Part shown: one piece after another, positions 25,867-34,217 of the stretch
How the letters are laid out: each line of letters starts with the position of its first letter
How positions within the stretch are numbered: the first letter of the stretch is position 1
Assembly: GCA_964536085.1 (NCBI GenBank)
Contig: CAZHWR010000005.1
Location: forward strand, 1-63,750
DNA: 63,750 nt
Origin: CAZHWR01 sp964536085
GTDB taxonomy: Bacteria > Bacillota > Clostridia > Oscillospirales > Ruminococcaceae
Direction: 5' to 3'
The notes under the pieces: generated by a model
What the model was told of the DNA's origin: nothing
Seen by the model: the letters and a program-made list of their open reading frames with translations, nothing else
Database searches by the model: none
Position numbers and translations under genes: made by a program

Positions 25867-26298
25867 ATGAAAAGGCATAATATGCGCAAATCGGCCTTTA
25901 TATTGGTGTTTGAAAAGATATTTACCGAGGATTCCGTCGATGAAATAATTCAAAACGCTGAAGATACGGAACTGTTCGAGATTTCGCCGGTATGCAGAGA
26001 GCTGTTTGAAAAAACCGTTTCAAACACTCCTGCAATTGATACATATATTTCAGAAAATCTTGTAGGCTGGAGCATTTCCCGCATATCAAAGGTGTCGCTC
26101 GCTATACTGCGTCTCGCCGTGTGCGAGATGTTTTATATTCCCGATACTCCCGTTTCGGTTTCTATTAACGAAGCGGTCGAGCTAGCAAAGGAATTTGCCT
26201 CCGAACAAGACGCTCCGTTTGTCAACGGCGTTCTGGGATCTGTATACAAAAAGCTTGAAAGCGGCGAATATACTTTTGCCGCCGGGAAAGAAAAATAG
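25867..26298 (+). CDS. nusB: transcription antitermination factor NusB
   Basis: 143 residues, all-helical: MRKSAFILVFEKIF near the start, ILRLAVCEMFYIPDTPVSVSINEAVELAKEF and FVNGVLGSVYKKL at the end, the NusB signature. Binds boxA RNA with NusE for antitermination of rRNA operons. GAAAGGAAAGG precedes the ATG. Lies between asp23 and the TsaD-like gene. Confidence 0.95.
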   Translation: MKRHNMRKSAFILVFEKIFTEDSVDEIIQNAEDTELFEISPVCRELFEKTVSNTPAIDTYISENLVGWSISRISKVSLAILRLAVCEMFYIPDTPVSVSINEAVELAKEFASEQDAPFVNGVLGSVYKKLESGEYTFAAGKEK

Positions 26299-26302
26299 AA
26301 GC

Positions 26303-27274
26303 ATGGAATACTTTTTGGGAATCGACACAAGCAACTACACAACGTCCGCCGCGTTGTACAACGCAGATCAGGATAGAATACTGATGAAAAAGCGTCTGTT
26401 GCCCGTTAAAAACGGCGAACTAGGGCTAAGGCAGTCCGACGCTGTTTTCGCGCATGTAAACTCGCTCGGGAATATTATTGCCGAGCTGTTTTGCGGTGTG
26501 GCCAAGCCCGGCATTTTATCTGTGGGAGTATCGGTTCGCCCGCGAAACGCCGAGGGATCATATATGCCCTGCTTTTTGGCGGGTAAGATGGCGGCACAGT
26601 CGATTTCGTCAGCGGTCGGCTGCGATTGCTTTGAATTTTCTCATCAGGAGGGTCATATCGCCGCCGCGCTTTATTCGTCGGGCGGATTTAATACTGTCAG
26701 GGATGAGTTCTACGCCTTTCACGTCTCCGGAGGAACAACCGAGCTTTTGCTCGTAAATGCAGCGGACTGCGGACATGGAGGATTTTCAGTGAAAATAGTC
26801 GGCAGGTCGCTCGATTTAAAGGCGGGTCAGGCAATTGACCGCGTGGGGAAGATGCTCTCGCTGCCGTTTCCGTCGGGAATATATATCGACAAGCTTGCCC
26901 GGGACTGCGGCAGCGATATCAAGGTCAATCCGACATTAAAGGGAGGTGACTGCTGCCTTTCGGGAATCGAGAATCAGGCGCAATCGCTTATTAACAGCGG
27001 AAAACCTCCCGAATATACCGCAAAATTCTGCATAAAAAGCATACAGGCGGCAGTTGAGGCGATGGTTTTCGCCGCATTCGGCAAATACGGCGAAAAGCCG
27101 GTGGTATTCGCGGGCGGCGTGATGTCTAACTCCGTTATCAGACGATGCGTCACACAAAAGTTAGGCAAGCTTGCATATTTTTCTAAGCCTGAATTTTCGT
27201 CAGACAACGCGGCAGGCATCGCTATTTTGGCGGGCAGGTTATATAACCGCCGCCAAGACAGTGCGAAAGGATGA
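26303..27274 (+). CDS. TsaD-like (Kae1/YgjD superfamily) ASKHA protein, paralog
   Basis: 323 residues from ATG 26303. It has the ASKHA fold signatures FLGIDTSNYTTSAAL at the N-terminus, the metal motif SHQEGHIAAAL (HxxxH form), HVSGGTTELLLV and VFAGGVMSNSVIR. These match the TsaD family that makes t6A in tRNA, but the protein is divergent and sits between nusB and xseA, where clostridia often carry a second TsaD-like gene. Whether it makes t6A itself is open; tsaC is in this window but tsaB and tsaE are not. xseA overlaps its stop. Confidence 0.8.
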   Translation: MEYFLGIDTSNYTTSAALYNADQDRILMKKRLLPVKNGELGLRQSDAVFAHVNSLGNIIAELFCGVAKPGILSVGVSVRPRNAEGSYMPCFLAGKMAAQSISSAVGCDCFEFSHQEGHIAAALYSSGGFNTVRDEFYAFHVSGGTTELLLVNAADCGHGGFSVKIVGRSLDLKAGQAIDRVGKMLSLPFPSGIYIDKLARDCGSDIKVNPTLKGGDCCLSGIENQAQSLINSGKPPEYTAKFCIKSIQAAVEAMVFAAFGKYGEKPVVFAGGVMSNSVIRRCVTQKLGKLAYFSKPEFSSDNAAGIAILAGRLYNRRQDSAKG

Positions 27275-28506
27275 CCGTAGACATGCAATCTGAAAATAAA
27301 AAATATCCAACCGTATCAGACGTTAATCTTTATTTGAAGCAGATTATCTCCAAGGATGAAAATTTAAAAAAGATACTTGTCATGGGCGAAATATCCAACT
27401 TTACCGACCATGCCCGGCTGGGGCATTTGTATTTTTCAGTCAAGGACGAAAAATGCGCCATAAAAGCGGTTATGTTCAAACGAAACAAGGAACGCCTTAA
27501 TTTTAAACCGGAAAACGGCATGAAGGTCGTTATATTCGGCAGCGTCAATGTATACGAGCGCGACGGCATATTTCAAATCGTCGCCGAAAACATGATCCCA
27601 TACGGCGAGGGCGCGCTGCAAAAAGCGTTTGAAGAGCTTAAAAGCAAACTTGCAGGCGAAGGACTTTTTGCGCCGGAGCACAAAAAGAAAATCCCTTCGG
27701 TGCCTAAAAAAATAGGAGTTATAACCGCAAAAAAAAGCGCCGCCCTACAGGATATCATCAACATTATTTCAAGACGGTATCCACTTGTTACGCTTGTAGT
27801 TATCGACAGCCTTGTTCAGGGCGAAAACGCTCCTGAACATCTTTGTATGGCGCTCGACAGCTGTAAAGCGCTAAATCTTGACACTATTATAATCGGGCGC
27901 GGCGGCGGCTCTAAAGAGGATTTATGGGCATTTAACGACGAACGCCTCGCCAGAAAAATATACGACTGCGAAATCCCGATTATTTCCGCCGTCGGTCATG
28001 AAATCGATTTTACTATCTGCGACTATGTAGCGGATATGCGCGCGCCGACTCCGTCCGCCGCGGCGGAGCTTGCCGTACCAAGCTCGGACGAACTGCGAAA
28101 ATTTATCGACAACAAGCGCAGTTTGCTGTATAATAATATAAATAACCGTTTTAACCGATATAAGCTTCTGTTCGACGGTCTTGACAGCGCGCTTGCGGCA
28201 AGAGAGCCTAATATGCTCATAAGCGCAAAGCGCGAATACGTTAAAGGACTGTATCTGAGATTTTCAGGCGCTTTCGGGCAGGTTATGCAAAGCCGCGTAA
28301 ACAGCTTTGTATCCACAACGGCAAAGCTTGATGTGCTAAGCCCGCTTAAAACATTAACGCGAGGCTATTCGGTCACCACTGACAGCGCCGGCGCAGTAAT
28401 ATCCGACGTTTCTAAGATTACACCCGGAGATATTATAAAAAACCGGCTCTCAAACGGTGAAATCCAAAGCACGGCGACCGCCGTTAAACTCTACGATGAT
28501 AAATAA
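27271..28506 (+). CDS. xseA: exodeoxyribonuclease VII large subunit
   Basis: 411 residues. N-terminal OB fold (VMGEISNFTDHARLGHLYFSVKDE), then the catalytic domain with KKIGVITAKKSAALQDI, IIIGRGGGSKEDLWAFNDE and SAVGHEIDFTICDYVADMRA, then a long helical arm. Degrades single-stranded DNA with XseB. Its ATG overlaps the stop of the TsaD-like gene (ATGA). Confidence 0.97.
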   Translation: MTVDMQSENKKYPTVSDVNLYLKQIISKDENLKKILVMGEISNFTDHARLGHLYFSVKDEKCAIKAVMFKRNKERLNFKPENGMKVVIFGSVNVYERDGIFQIVAENMIPYGEGALQKAFEELKSKLAGEGLFAPEHKKKIPSVPKKIGVITAKKSAALQDIINIISRRYPLVTLVVIDSLVQGENAPEHLCMALDSCKALNLDTIIIGRGGGSKEDLWAFNDERLARKIYDCEIPIISAVGHEIDFTICDYVADMRAPTPSAAAELAVPSSDELRKFIDNKRSLLYNNINNRFNRYKLLFDGLDSALAAREPNMLISAKREYVKGLYLRFSGAFGQVMQSRVNSFVSTTAKLDVLSPLKTLTRGYSVTTDSAGAVISDVSKITPGDIIKNRLSNGEIQSTATAVKLYDDK

Positions 28507-28535
28507 CTATATTTAATTCAAGGAATGATCAAAGC

Positions 28536-28736
28536 ATGAGTGAACCGACATTTGAAGAAGCGGTATTAAAGCTTGAACAAGTGGTAAAAAAGATGGAGAG
28601 CGACAAGCTGACGCTTGACGAATCTATCGAGCTTTATGAAAAAGGCGTCAAGCTGAGCGCATTCTGCAAAAAAAAGCTTGATGAAGCAAAACTGAAAATA
28701 GAATCCTTCAACGAAAGCGAAGCTCCCGCCGAATAG
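28536..28736 (+). CDS. xseB: exodeoxyribonuclease VII small subunit
   Basis: 66 residues: TFEEAVLKLEQVVKKMESD, LTLDESIELYEKGVKLSAFC, the standard XseB helical hairpin. Partner of xseA, 29 bases downstream of it. Confidence 0.96.
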   Translation: MSEPTFEEAVLKLEQVVKKMESDKLTLDESIELYEKGVKLSAFCKKKLDEAKLKIESFNESEAPAE

Positions 28737-28766
28737 TCTAATATTTTGAAAAGGACGGCATGTTTG

Positions 28767-29651
28767 ATGACTGCTGGTTTTGAAAATTATATTGATGAAT
28801 ATACAGGTATTGTAAACGAACGTTTAAACAAGCTGTTATCCCCGGTGCAGGACAGGCAGAATATTGTCCGCAGCGCTATGCGGTACTCCGCAGGAGCAAA
28901 GGGTAAGCGCGTTCGTCCGATACTCGTTTTGGAATTCTGCCGCATTCTAGGCGGTGACTATAAGGCGGCTGTCGATTTTGCGTGTGCCCTGGAAATGATT
29001 CACACATATTCGCTTATACACGACGACCTTCCCTGCATGGACGACGACGACCTTCGCAGAGGAAAGCCCTCTTGCCATATCAAATTCGGCGAAGCGAACG
29101 CCCTTTTGGCCGGCGATGCACTGTTGACCATGGCGTTCGGATCGATATCAAATGCTGAACACCTCGGAAATGAGGCAAAGGTAAAAGCTGTGAGCGCACT
29201 CGCGGAATCCGCGGGAATAAACGGCATGATCGGCGGACAGGTCATCGATCTGGAATACGAAAACAGGCAGACGAACGAGGAAATTTTAGACAACATAAAT
29301 CTGCTTAAAACGGGTGCTTTACTCAGCTGTTCATGCAAGCTGGGCGCGATTGCCGCCGGCGCATCGGATGAACAAATTACGACCGCCGGAAATTTTGGCG
29401 AAAAGCTCGGTCTCGCTTTTCAGGTAGTCGATGATATTCTCGATGTTACCGCCAGCCAAAATGAGCTTGGAAAGCCTATCGGAAGCGACGCTCAGAACGG
29501 AAAAACAACATATGTTTCACTGTGCGGAATAGAAAACGCCAAAAATACCGCAGTCAAATACACAAACCAAGCGCTTGACATTTTGAACCGATTTGACAAC
29601 ACCGAATTTTTATCTGAATATGCAAAAAAATTGCTGGGCAGAACATTTTAG
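28767..29651 (+). CDS. ispA: polyprenyl (farnesyl/geranyl) diphosphate synthase
   Basis: Condenses isopentenyl diphosphate with allylic diphosphates. 294 residues. First aspartate-rich motif LIHDDLPCMDDDDLRRGKPS and second VVDDILDVT, with GKRVRPIL and the Lys-Thr GALLSCSCKLGA region. Start is ATG 28767 or the adjoining TTG 28764, after AAAAGGAC. The gene stands three genes after xseA, and dxs two after it, so precursors and first chain elongation for isoprenoids are made here. The product chain length (C10-C20) is not fixed by sequence; farnesyl is likely. Confidence 0.93.
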   Translation: MTAGFENYIDEYTGIVNERLNKLLSPVQDRQNIVRSAMRYSAGAKGKRVRPILVLEFCRILGGDYKAAVDFACALEMIHTYSLIHDDLPCMDDDDLRRGKPSCHIKFGEANALLAGDALLTMAFGSISNAEHLGNEAKVKAVSALAESAGINGMIGGQVIDLEYENRQTNEEILDNINLLKTGALLSCSCKLGAIAAGASDEQITTAGNFGEKLGLAFQVVDDILDVTASQNELGKPIGSDAQNGKTTYVSLCGIENAKNTAVKYTNQALDILNRFDNTEFLSEYAKKLLGRTF

Positions 29652-29681
29652 CTCAGATTTAACGCCGGGGATGGATTATCA

Positions 29682-30161
29682 ATGATTATGAAATACAGCA
29701 TACCGCCTTTAAGAGCGCTGTTTCAGAATTATGTTCTGAACACAGCCTTGCTCGCGTGGCTTTCCGCGCAGGTTATTAAAACTCTGCTCACATTTATAAA
29801 AACCAAAGAACTGAATTTGGAGCGCATGTTCGGCGCAGGCGGAATGCCCAGCGCGCACACGGCGACCGTATGCAGTCTCGTTATCGCAATATCAAGGCAC
29901 AGCGGCTTTTCCTCCGCGGAATTTGCCATAGTGTTTATCTTCGCCGCTATCGTAATGTACGACGCGACCGGAGTTCGCCGTGCGGCAGGAGAACACGCGA
30001 AGGTCTTAAACGAAATGATAAAAAACCGCAAGGATGAAGCGGACGATGATGAATCCGCCGAACAAAAGGAACTCAAAGAGTTTCTGGGGCACACGCCGCT
30101 TGAGGTACTCGGCGGTGCGCTTTTGGGAATAATAATAGCGATGATAGTTCCCGTTAACTGA
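29682..30161 (+). CDS. divergent PAP2 family membrane protein (YuiD-like)
   Basis: 159 residues with about four membrane segments; GGMPSAHTATVCSL and GVRRAAGEHAKVLNEM are the PAP2-like phosphatase residues of the YuiD/DUF212 family, and the C-terminal GHTPLEVLGGALLG is typical. The substrate is unproven; a lipid or polyprenyl phosphate would fit its place between ispA and dxs, but that is inference. Confidence 0.85.
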   Translation: MIMKYSIPPLRALFQNYVLNTALLAWLSAQVIKTLLTFIKTKELNLERMFGAGGMPSAHTATVCSLVIAISRHSGFSSAEFAIVFIFAAIVMYDATGVRRAAGEHAKVLNEMIKNRKDEADDDESAEQKELKEFLGHTPLEVLGGALLGIIIAMIVPVN

Positions 30162-30187
30162 AGCTTTGCCTGAAAGGATTCGCAGTA

Positions 30188-32068
30188 ATGAGCTATTCAC
30201 TTTTGGATTTTGTAAACTCACCGGATGATTTAAAAAAATTAAATGATGCCCAGCTTGAGGAATACTGCCGTCAGGCAAGGAAATTTATGCTTGATTCCGT
30301 ATCAAAAACAGGCGGGCATTTGGCGTCTAATCTCGGCGTTGTCGAATTAAGCGTCGCACTGCATGTCGCTTTTGATTCACCCAAGGATAAAATCGTTTGG
30401 GACGTAGGACATCAGTCATATGTTCACAAGCTCATCACCGGGCGGAGGGATAAGTTTCAAACGCTTCGCTCGCAGGGCGGACTGTGCGGCTTTACAAGAC
30501 GAAGCGAAAGTGAGCACGACGCATTTATTTCCGGGCACAGTTCAACATCGCTTTCGGCGGCGATAGGGCTTGCCAAGGCGAGTGAGTTTAAAAGCAAAAA
30601 CAATTATACCGTCGCCGTAATAGGCGACGGTGCGTTCACCGGCGGGATGGCCTATGAAGCGCTTAACAACGCGCTTAATGTAAAGAATTTCATAGTGGTT
30701 TTAAATCACAACGCAATGTCAATATCGAAAAACGTCGGCTCGTTTGCAAAGTATCTTTCCCTGATCCGCTCAAAACCCGTATATTTGAAATTCAAAAATA
30801 ACCTTACCGCGGTTTTGGACAAGACTCCTGTTCTCGGACAACCGCTTAAAAAGATTTTGCGGGGAAGCAAATCAGCCATCAAAAACGCAATATATCACAG
30901 CACTTTTTTTGAGGATTTGGGATTTACATATATAGGTCCCATAGATGGTCATAATCTTAACGAGCTGTCCGACGCTTTTGCATATGCCAAGGCTTCGGAT
31001 CAACCTGTGTTCATGCTTGTTGATACCGTTAAAGGCAAGGGATATTCCTATGCCGAAAAAAATCCGGGAGCGTATCATGGGATTTCCACCTTCAACGTGG
31101 AAAGCGGGAATCCTGACATCGCCGCGGAAAACAGCTTTTCAACAGTTGCAGGCAACACGCTTGCAAAGCTGGCGGAGCATAACGAAAGCATATGCGCTGT
31201 AACCGCAGCCATGAAATACGGCACCGGACTTGACCGGTTTTATGCTAAATTCAAAAACAGATTTTTTGATGTAGGAATAGCCGAACAGCACGCAATAACC
31301 TTTTCTGCCGGGCTTGCGGCGGGCGGCATGATCCCCGTCTTTGCGGTATATTCAACCTTTTTACAGCGCGGATTTGATCAGGTACTGCACGACTGCGCTA
31401 TTGAATCCACGCACGTGGTGTTGCTGATAGACCGTGCCGGAATAGTAGGGGAAGACGGCGAGACCCACCAGGGTCTGTTTGACGCGGCAATGCTAAATAT
31501 GATACCAGGAGTAACCGTTTATTCACCGTCTGATTTTTCTGAACTTGAATACTTCATTGAAAAAGCGGTTTTAAGCGAAAAAAGCGTTGTAGCCGTGCGG
31601 TATCCCAAGGGTGCGGACGAATCGGAATACAATATTCCAAAAAACGCCGAAAACGGATATGATGATTATTATTATATCGAAAACGGCGAAGCCGATAATC
31701 TTATAATCACCTATGGCAGACTTTTTAACGAGGCATACAGCGCGTTAAAACAGCTTGAAAGTCGCGGAAAAGCATGTTCAGTATTAAAGCTTTTAAAAAT
31801 CACCCAGCTTTCTGAAAACGCAATAATTCCCGCATTAAAATATAAAAATGTCTATTTCTTTGAAGAAGGCATAAAGCAGGGGGGAATAGGTCAAACATTT
31901 GAGAATTTGCTTTATGAAAACGGATTCACAGGACATTTTTCATTATCTGCGTTTGATAACTGCTTTGCCGAGCAATCAACAGTGAGGCAGGCTCTGGAAA
32001 AATACGGATTGGACAGTGCGTCTATGGTGAAAAAAATAACACAGGGAGAAACTCGGTTTGGGAAATAA
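30188..32068 (+). CDS. dxs: 1-deoxy-D-xylulose-5-phosphate synthase
   Basis: First enzyme of the MEP isoprenoid pathway; thiamine diphosphate-dependent. 626 residues with GGHLASNLGVVELSVALHVA, DVGHQSYVHKLITGR, VIGDGAFTGGMAYEALNN (ThDP motif), the transketolase pyrimidine domain DVGIAEQHAITFSAGLA and GIVGEDGETHQGLFD. The C-terminal domain is complete. Start ATG 30188 follows AAAGGATTCGC. tlyA overlaps its end. Confidence 0.97.
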   Translation: MSYSLLDFVNSPDDLKKLNDAQLEEYCRQARKFMLDSVSKTGGHLASNLGVVELSVALHVAFDSPKDKIVWDVGHQSYVHKLITGRRDKFQTLRSQGGLCGFTRRSESEHDAFISGHSSTSLSAAIGLAKASEFKSKNNYTVAVIGDGAFTGGMAYEALNNALNVKNFIVVLNHNAMSISKNVGSFAKYLSLIRSKPVYLKFKNNLTAVLDKTPVLGQPLKKILRGSKSAIKNAIYHSTFFEDLGFTYIGPIDGHNLNELSDAFAYAKASDQPVFMLVDTVKGKGYSYAEKNPGAYHGISTFNVESGNPDIAAENSFSTVAGNTLAKLAEHNESICAVTAAMKYGTGLDRFYAKFKNRFFDVGIAEQHAITFSAGLAAGGMIPVFAVYSTFLQRGFDQVLHDCAIESTHVVLLIDRAGIVGEDGETHQGLFDAAMLNMIPGVTVYSPSDFSELEYFIEKAVLSEKSVVAVRYPKGADESEYNIPKNAENGYDDYYYIENGEADNLIITYGRLFNEAYSALKQLESRGKACSVLKLLKITQLSENAIIPALKYKNVYFFEEGIKQGGIGQTFENLLYENGFTGHFSLSAFDNCFAEQSTVRQALEKYGLDSASMVKKITQGETRFGK

Positions 32069-32879
32069 AATCAGGCTTGACGTCGCAGTTACTCAGCGCG
32101 GTCTCTGCGAAAGCCGCGAAAAAGCAAAAGCAATAATTATGGCGGGTGACGTTTTTGTTAACGACGAAAAATGCGATAAAGCAGGCACAATGATAAAGCC
32201 CGATGATAAAATCACCGTTAAAGCGGACAAGCTCAAATATGTAAGCCGCGGCGGATTAAAGCTCGAAAAAGCCATGTTAAAGCACGGTATCAGCCTTGAC
32301 GGCGCGGTGTGTATGGATATAGGCGCGTCGACGGGCGGCTTTACCGACTGTATGCTTCAAAACAACGCGGCGAGAGTATATTCGATCGACGTTGGCTACG
32401 GTCAGCTTGCATGGAAGCTGAGAAACGACGAACGCGTTGTTAATCTTGAAAGGACTAACGTGCGATATTTGACTGAACAGCAGGTAAACGAGCCGTGCGA
32501 TTTCGCGAGCGTGGACGTTTCTTTTATCTCGTTAACGCTTGTGCTGCCTGTGCTGTACAGATTTTTAAATCAAGATGCAAAAGCGGTGGTTTTGGTTAAG
32601 CCGCAGTTTGAAGCAGGAAAGGGCAAGGTCGGTAAAAAGGGCGTTGTGCGCGAGCCTGAGATCCATTTAGAGGTAGTAAATAAAATACTGAGGTTTTGCA
32701 CTGAAATAGGATTTTGCGTTATCGACATCGACTATTCGCCGATACGCGGTCCCGAGGGAAACATCGAGTATCTTTTTTACATTGAAAAATCAGACAAGCG
32801 TTCTGATATAGACGAAAACACGGCTAAAAACGTTGTTTACAATTCACATAAGGCTTTCAATACCCAGCAGAATATTTGA
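32058..32879 (+). CDS. tlyA: TlyA family rRNA (cytidine-2'-O)-methyltransferase
   Basis: 273 residues from TTG 32058 (AGGGAGAA upstream), overlapping dxs by 11 bases. N-terminal S4 RNA-binding domain (RLDVAVTQRGLCESREKAK), then an FtsJ-like SAM domain with CMDIGASTGGFTDCML, YSIDVGYGQLAWKLR and SVDVSFISL. Family members methylate 16S/23S rRNA and are linked to capreomycin sensitivity. The place between dxs and nadK is conserved in Firmicutes. Whether it has the hemolysin activity once attributed to the family is not implied. Confidence 0.94.
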   Translation: MGNKIRLDVAVTQRGLCESREKAKAIIMAGDVFVNDEKCDKAGTMIKPDDKITVKADKLKYVSRGGLKLEKAMLKHGISLDGAVCMDIGASTGGFTDCMLQNNAARVYSIDVGYGQLAWKLRNDERVVNLERTNVRYLTEQQVNEPCDFASVDVSFISLTLVLPVLYRFLNQDAKAVVLVKPQFEAGKGKVGKKGVVREPEIHLEVVNKILRFCTEIGFCVIDIDYSPIRGPEGNIEYLFYIEKSDKRSDIDENTAKNVVYNSHKAFNTQQNI

Positions 32880-32897
32880 TTGACGGAGGACACGCAT

Positions 32898-33746
32898 ATG
32901 AATGTGCTTTTGATACCTAATTTTTCAAAATGTAACACCGAAAGCGTCGTCACAGACATATGCGGTGTACTCGCTAAGCTCGGCGTTAAAACCTACATGA
33001 GCGAAAAATACAAAAGCGTTTGCTCCTGCTCAGGCTGCGAATTTACAGAATTTTTCTCCGCTCTTGACGCGTGTGACATTATAATCGCCGTCGGAGGAGA
33101 CGGCACTATAATCCACTCGGCAAAGCATGCTGCAGACGCAAATAAGCCTATTTTGGGAGTAAATGTTGGTCGGCTTGGTTTTTTGGCAAGCCTTGAGCCA
33201 AACGAGCTTGACCTGCTGAGAAATATCGTCAACGGCGATTACGAATTTGATAAACGTATGATGCTTAAAGTAACACACACTCATGCGTGCAGCACCAAGG
33301 AATACACAGTCTTTAACGACGCAGCAGTAACAAAAGGAGCGCTTTCCAAAATCGTAGATTTAAGTGTGGAATGCAACGGCGACACCATAGGCGCTTATAG
33401 GGCAGACGGTCTGATTTTTTCAACCCCGTCGGGAGGGACTGGCTATTCGCTTTCGGCAGGAGGCCCTATAGTCGATCCGTCAATAGACTGTATTATCATG
33501 ACTCCGATATGTCCGCACTCACTGTTTGACAGATCAATCATTTTTTCGCCGAACAACACCCTGTCTGTGCGGCTGGGCGACGGCAATTCAGAAGTGTTTA
33601 TAACAGTCGACGGCGAAAACGTATTTGAGTTTTGCCACGGCGATGTTTTAACCATATCAAAAAGCGAGCTCAGCGTTAAGCTTATAAACATAGATAAACA
33701 CGAATTTTACGACGTCATCAACAAAAAATTTCTGAACAGAAGGTGA
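32898..33746 (+). CDS. nadK: NAD kinase
   Basis: Phosphorylates NAD to NADP. 282 residues from ATG 32898 with GGAGG upstream; an upstream TTG at 32880 lies before that site. The GGDGTIIH active-site motif, NVGRLGFLA, and SAGGPIVDPSIDCIIMTPICPH region are all present. Follows tlyA by 18 bases, in the usual tlyA-nadK-argR-recN order. Confidence 0.95.
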   Translation: MNVLLIPNFSKCNTESVVTDICGVLAKLGVKTYMSEKYKSVCSCSGCEFTEFFSALDACDIIIAVGGDGTIIHSAKHAADANKPILGVNVGRLGFLASLEPNELDLLRNIVNGDYEFDKRMMLKVTHTHACSTKEYTVFNDAAVTKGALSKIVDLSVECNGDTIGAYRADGLIFSTPSGGTGYSLSAGGPIVDPSIDCIIMTPICPHSLFDRSIIFSPNNTLSVRLGDGNSEVFITVDGENVFEFCHGDVLTISKSELSVKLINIDKHEFYDVINKKFLNRR

Positions 33747-33752
33747 ATATCT

Positions 33753-34208
33753 TTGAAAGCAAAGCGCCATGCCGCAATTTTAACATTGATAAAAGAAAAC
33801 GATATCGACACACAGGAGGAACTTTTACGTCTTTTAAGATTAAAAGGCTTCAACGTTACGCAGGCCACTGTGTCTCGCGATATAAATGAGCTCAACCTTG
33901 TTAAAACCGTCACCGCTGACGGTGGATATCGTTATCAGCCGAACAGCAATATTGCCTTGCAGACGCTGAAGAACAAATATGCTTCAATATTGTCCGACTG
34001 CGTTGTTTCAGCCGACTGGGCGGGAAATACGGCGGTCGTTAAATGCCATGTGGGAATGGCGCAGGCGGCATGCGCCGCTATCGATTCAATGGGCTTTGAT
34101 TCTATCGTAGGAACGCTCGCCGGTGACGATACAATTTTTGTGTTGTTTAAAACCGAAAATAAGGCGCTTGATTTTACAAGCAGGATTTCAGAATTTTACT
34201 CGAAATAG
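33753..34208 (+). CDS. argR: arginine repressor ArgR/AhrC
   Basis: 151 residues from TTG 33753 (AGAAGGTGA upstream). N-terminal winged helix: KAKRHAAILTLIKE, TQEELLRLLRLKGFNVTQAT, VSRDINELNLVKT. C-terminal oligomerisation and arginine-binding domain: GMAQAACAAIDSM and VGTLAGDDTIFVL. Binds arginine and represses arginine biosynthesis genes in relatives. No ARG-box was looked for elsewhere in this window. Confidence 0.95.
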   Translation: MKAKRHAAILTLIKENDIDTQEELLRLLRLKGFNVTQATVSRDINELNLVKTVTADGGYRYQPNSNIALQTLKNKYASILSDCVVSADWAGNTAVVKCHVGMAQAACAAIDSMGFDSIVGTLAGDDTIFVLFKTENKALDFTSRISEFYSK

Positions 34209-34217
34209 GGTGATTTT

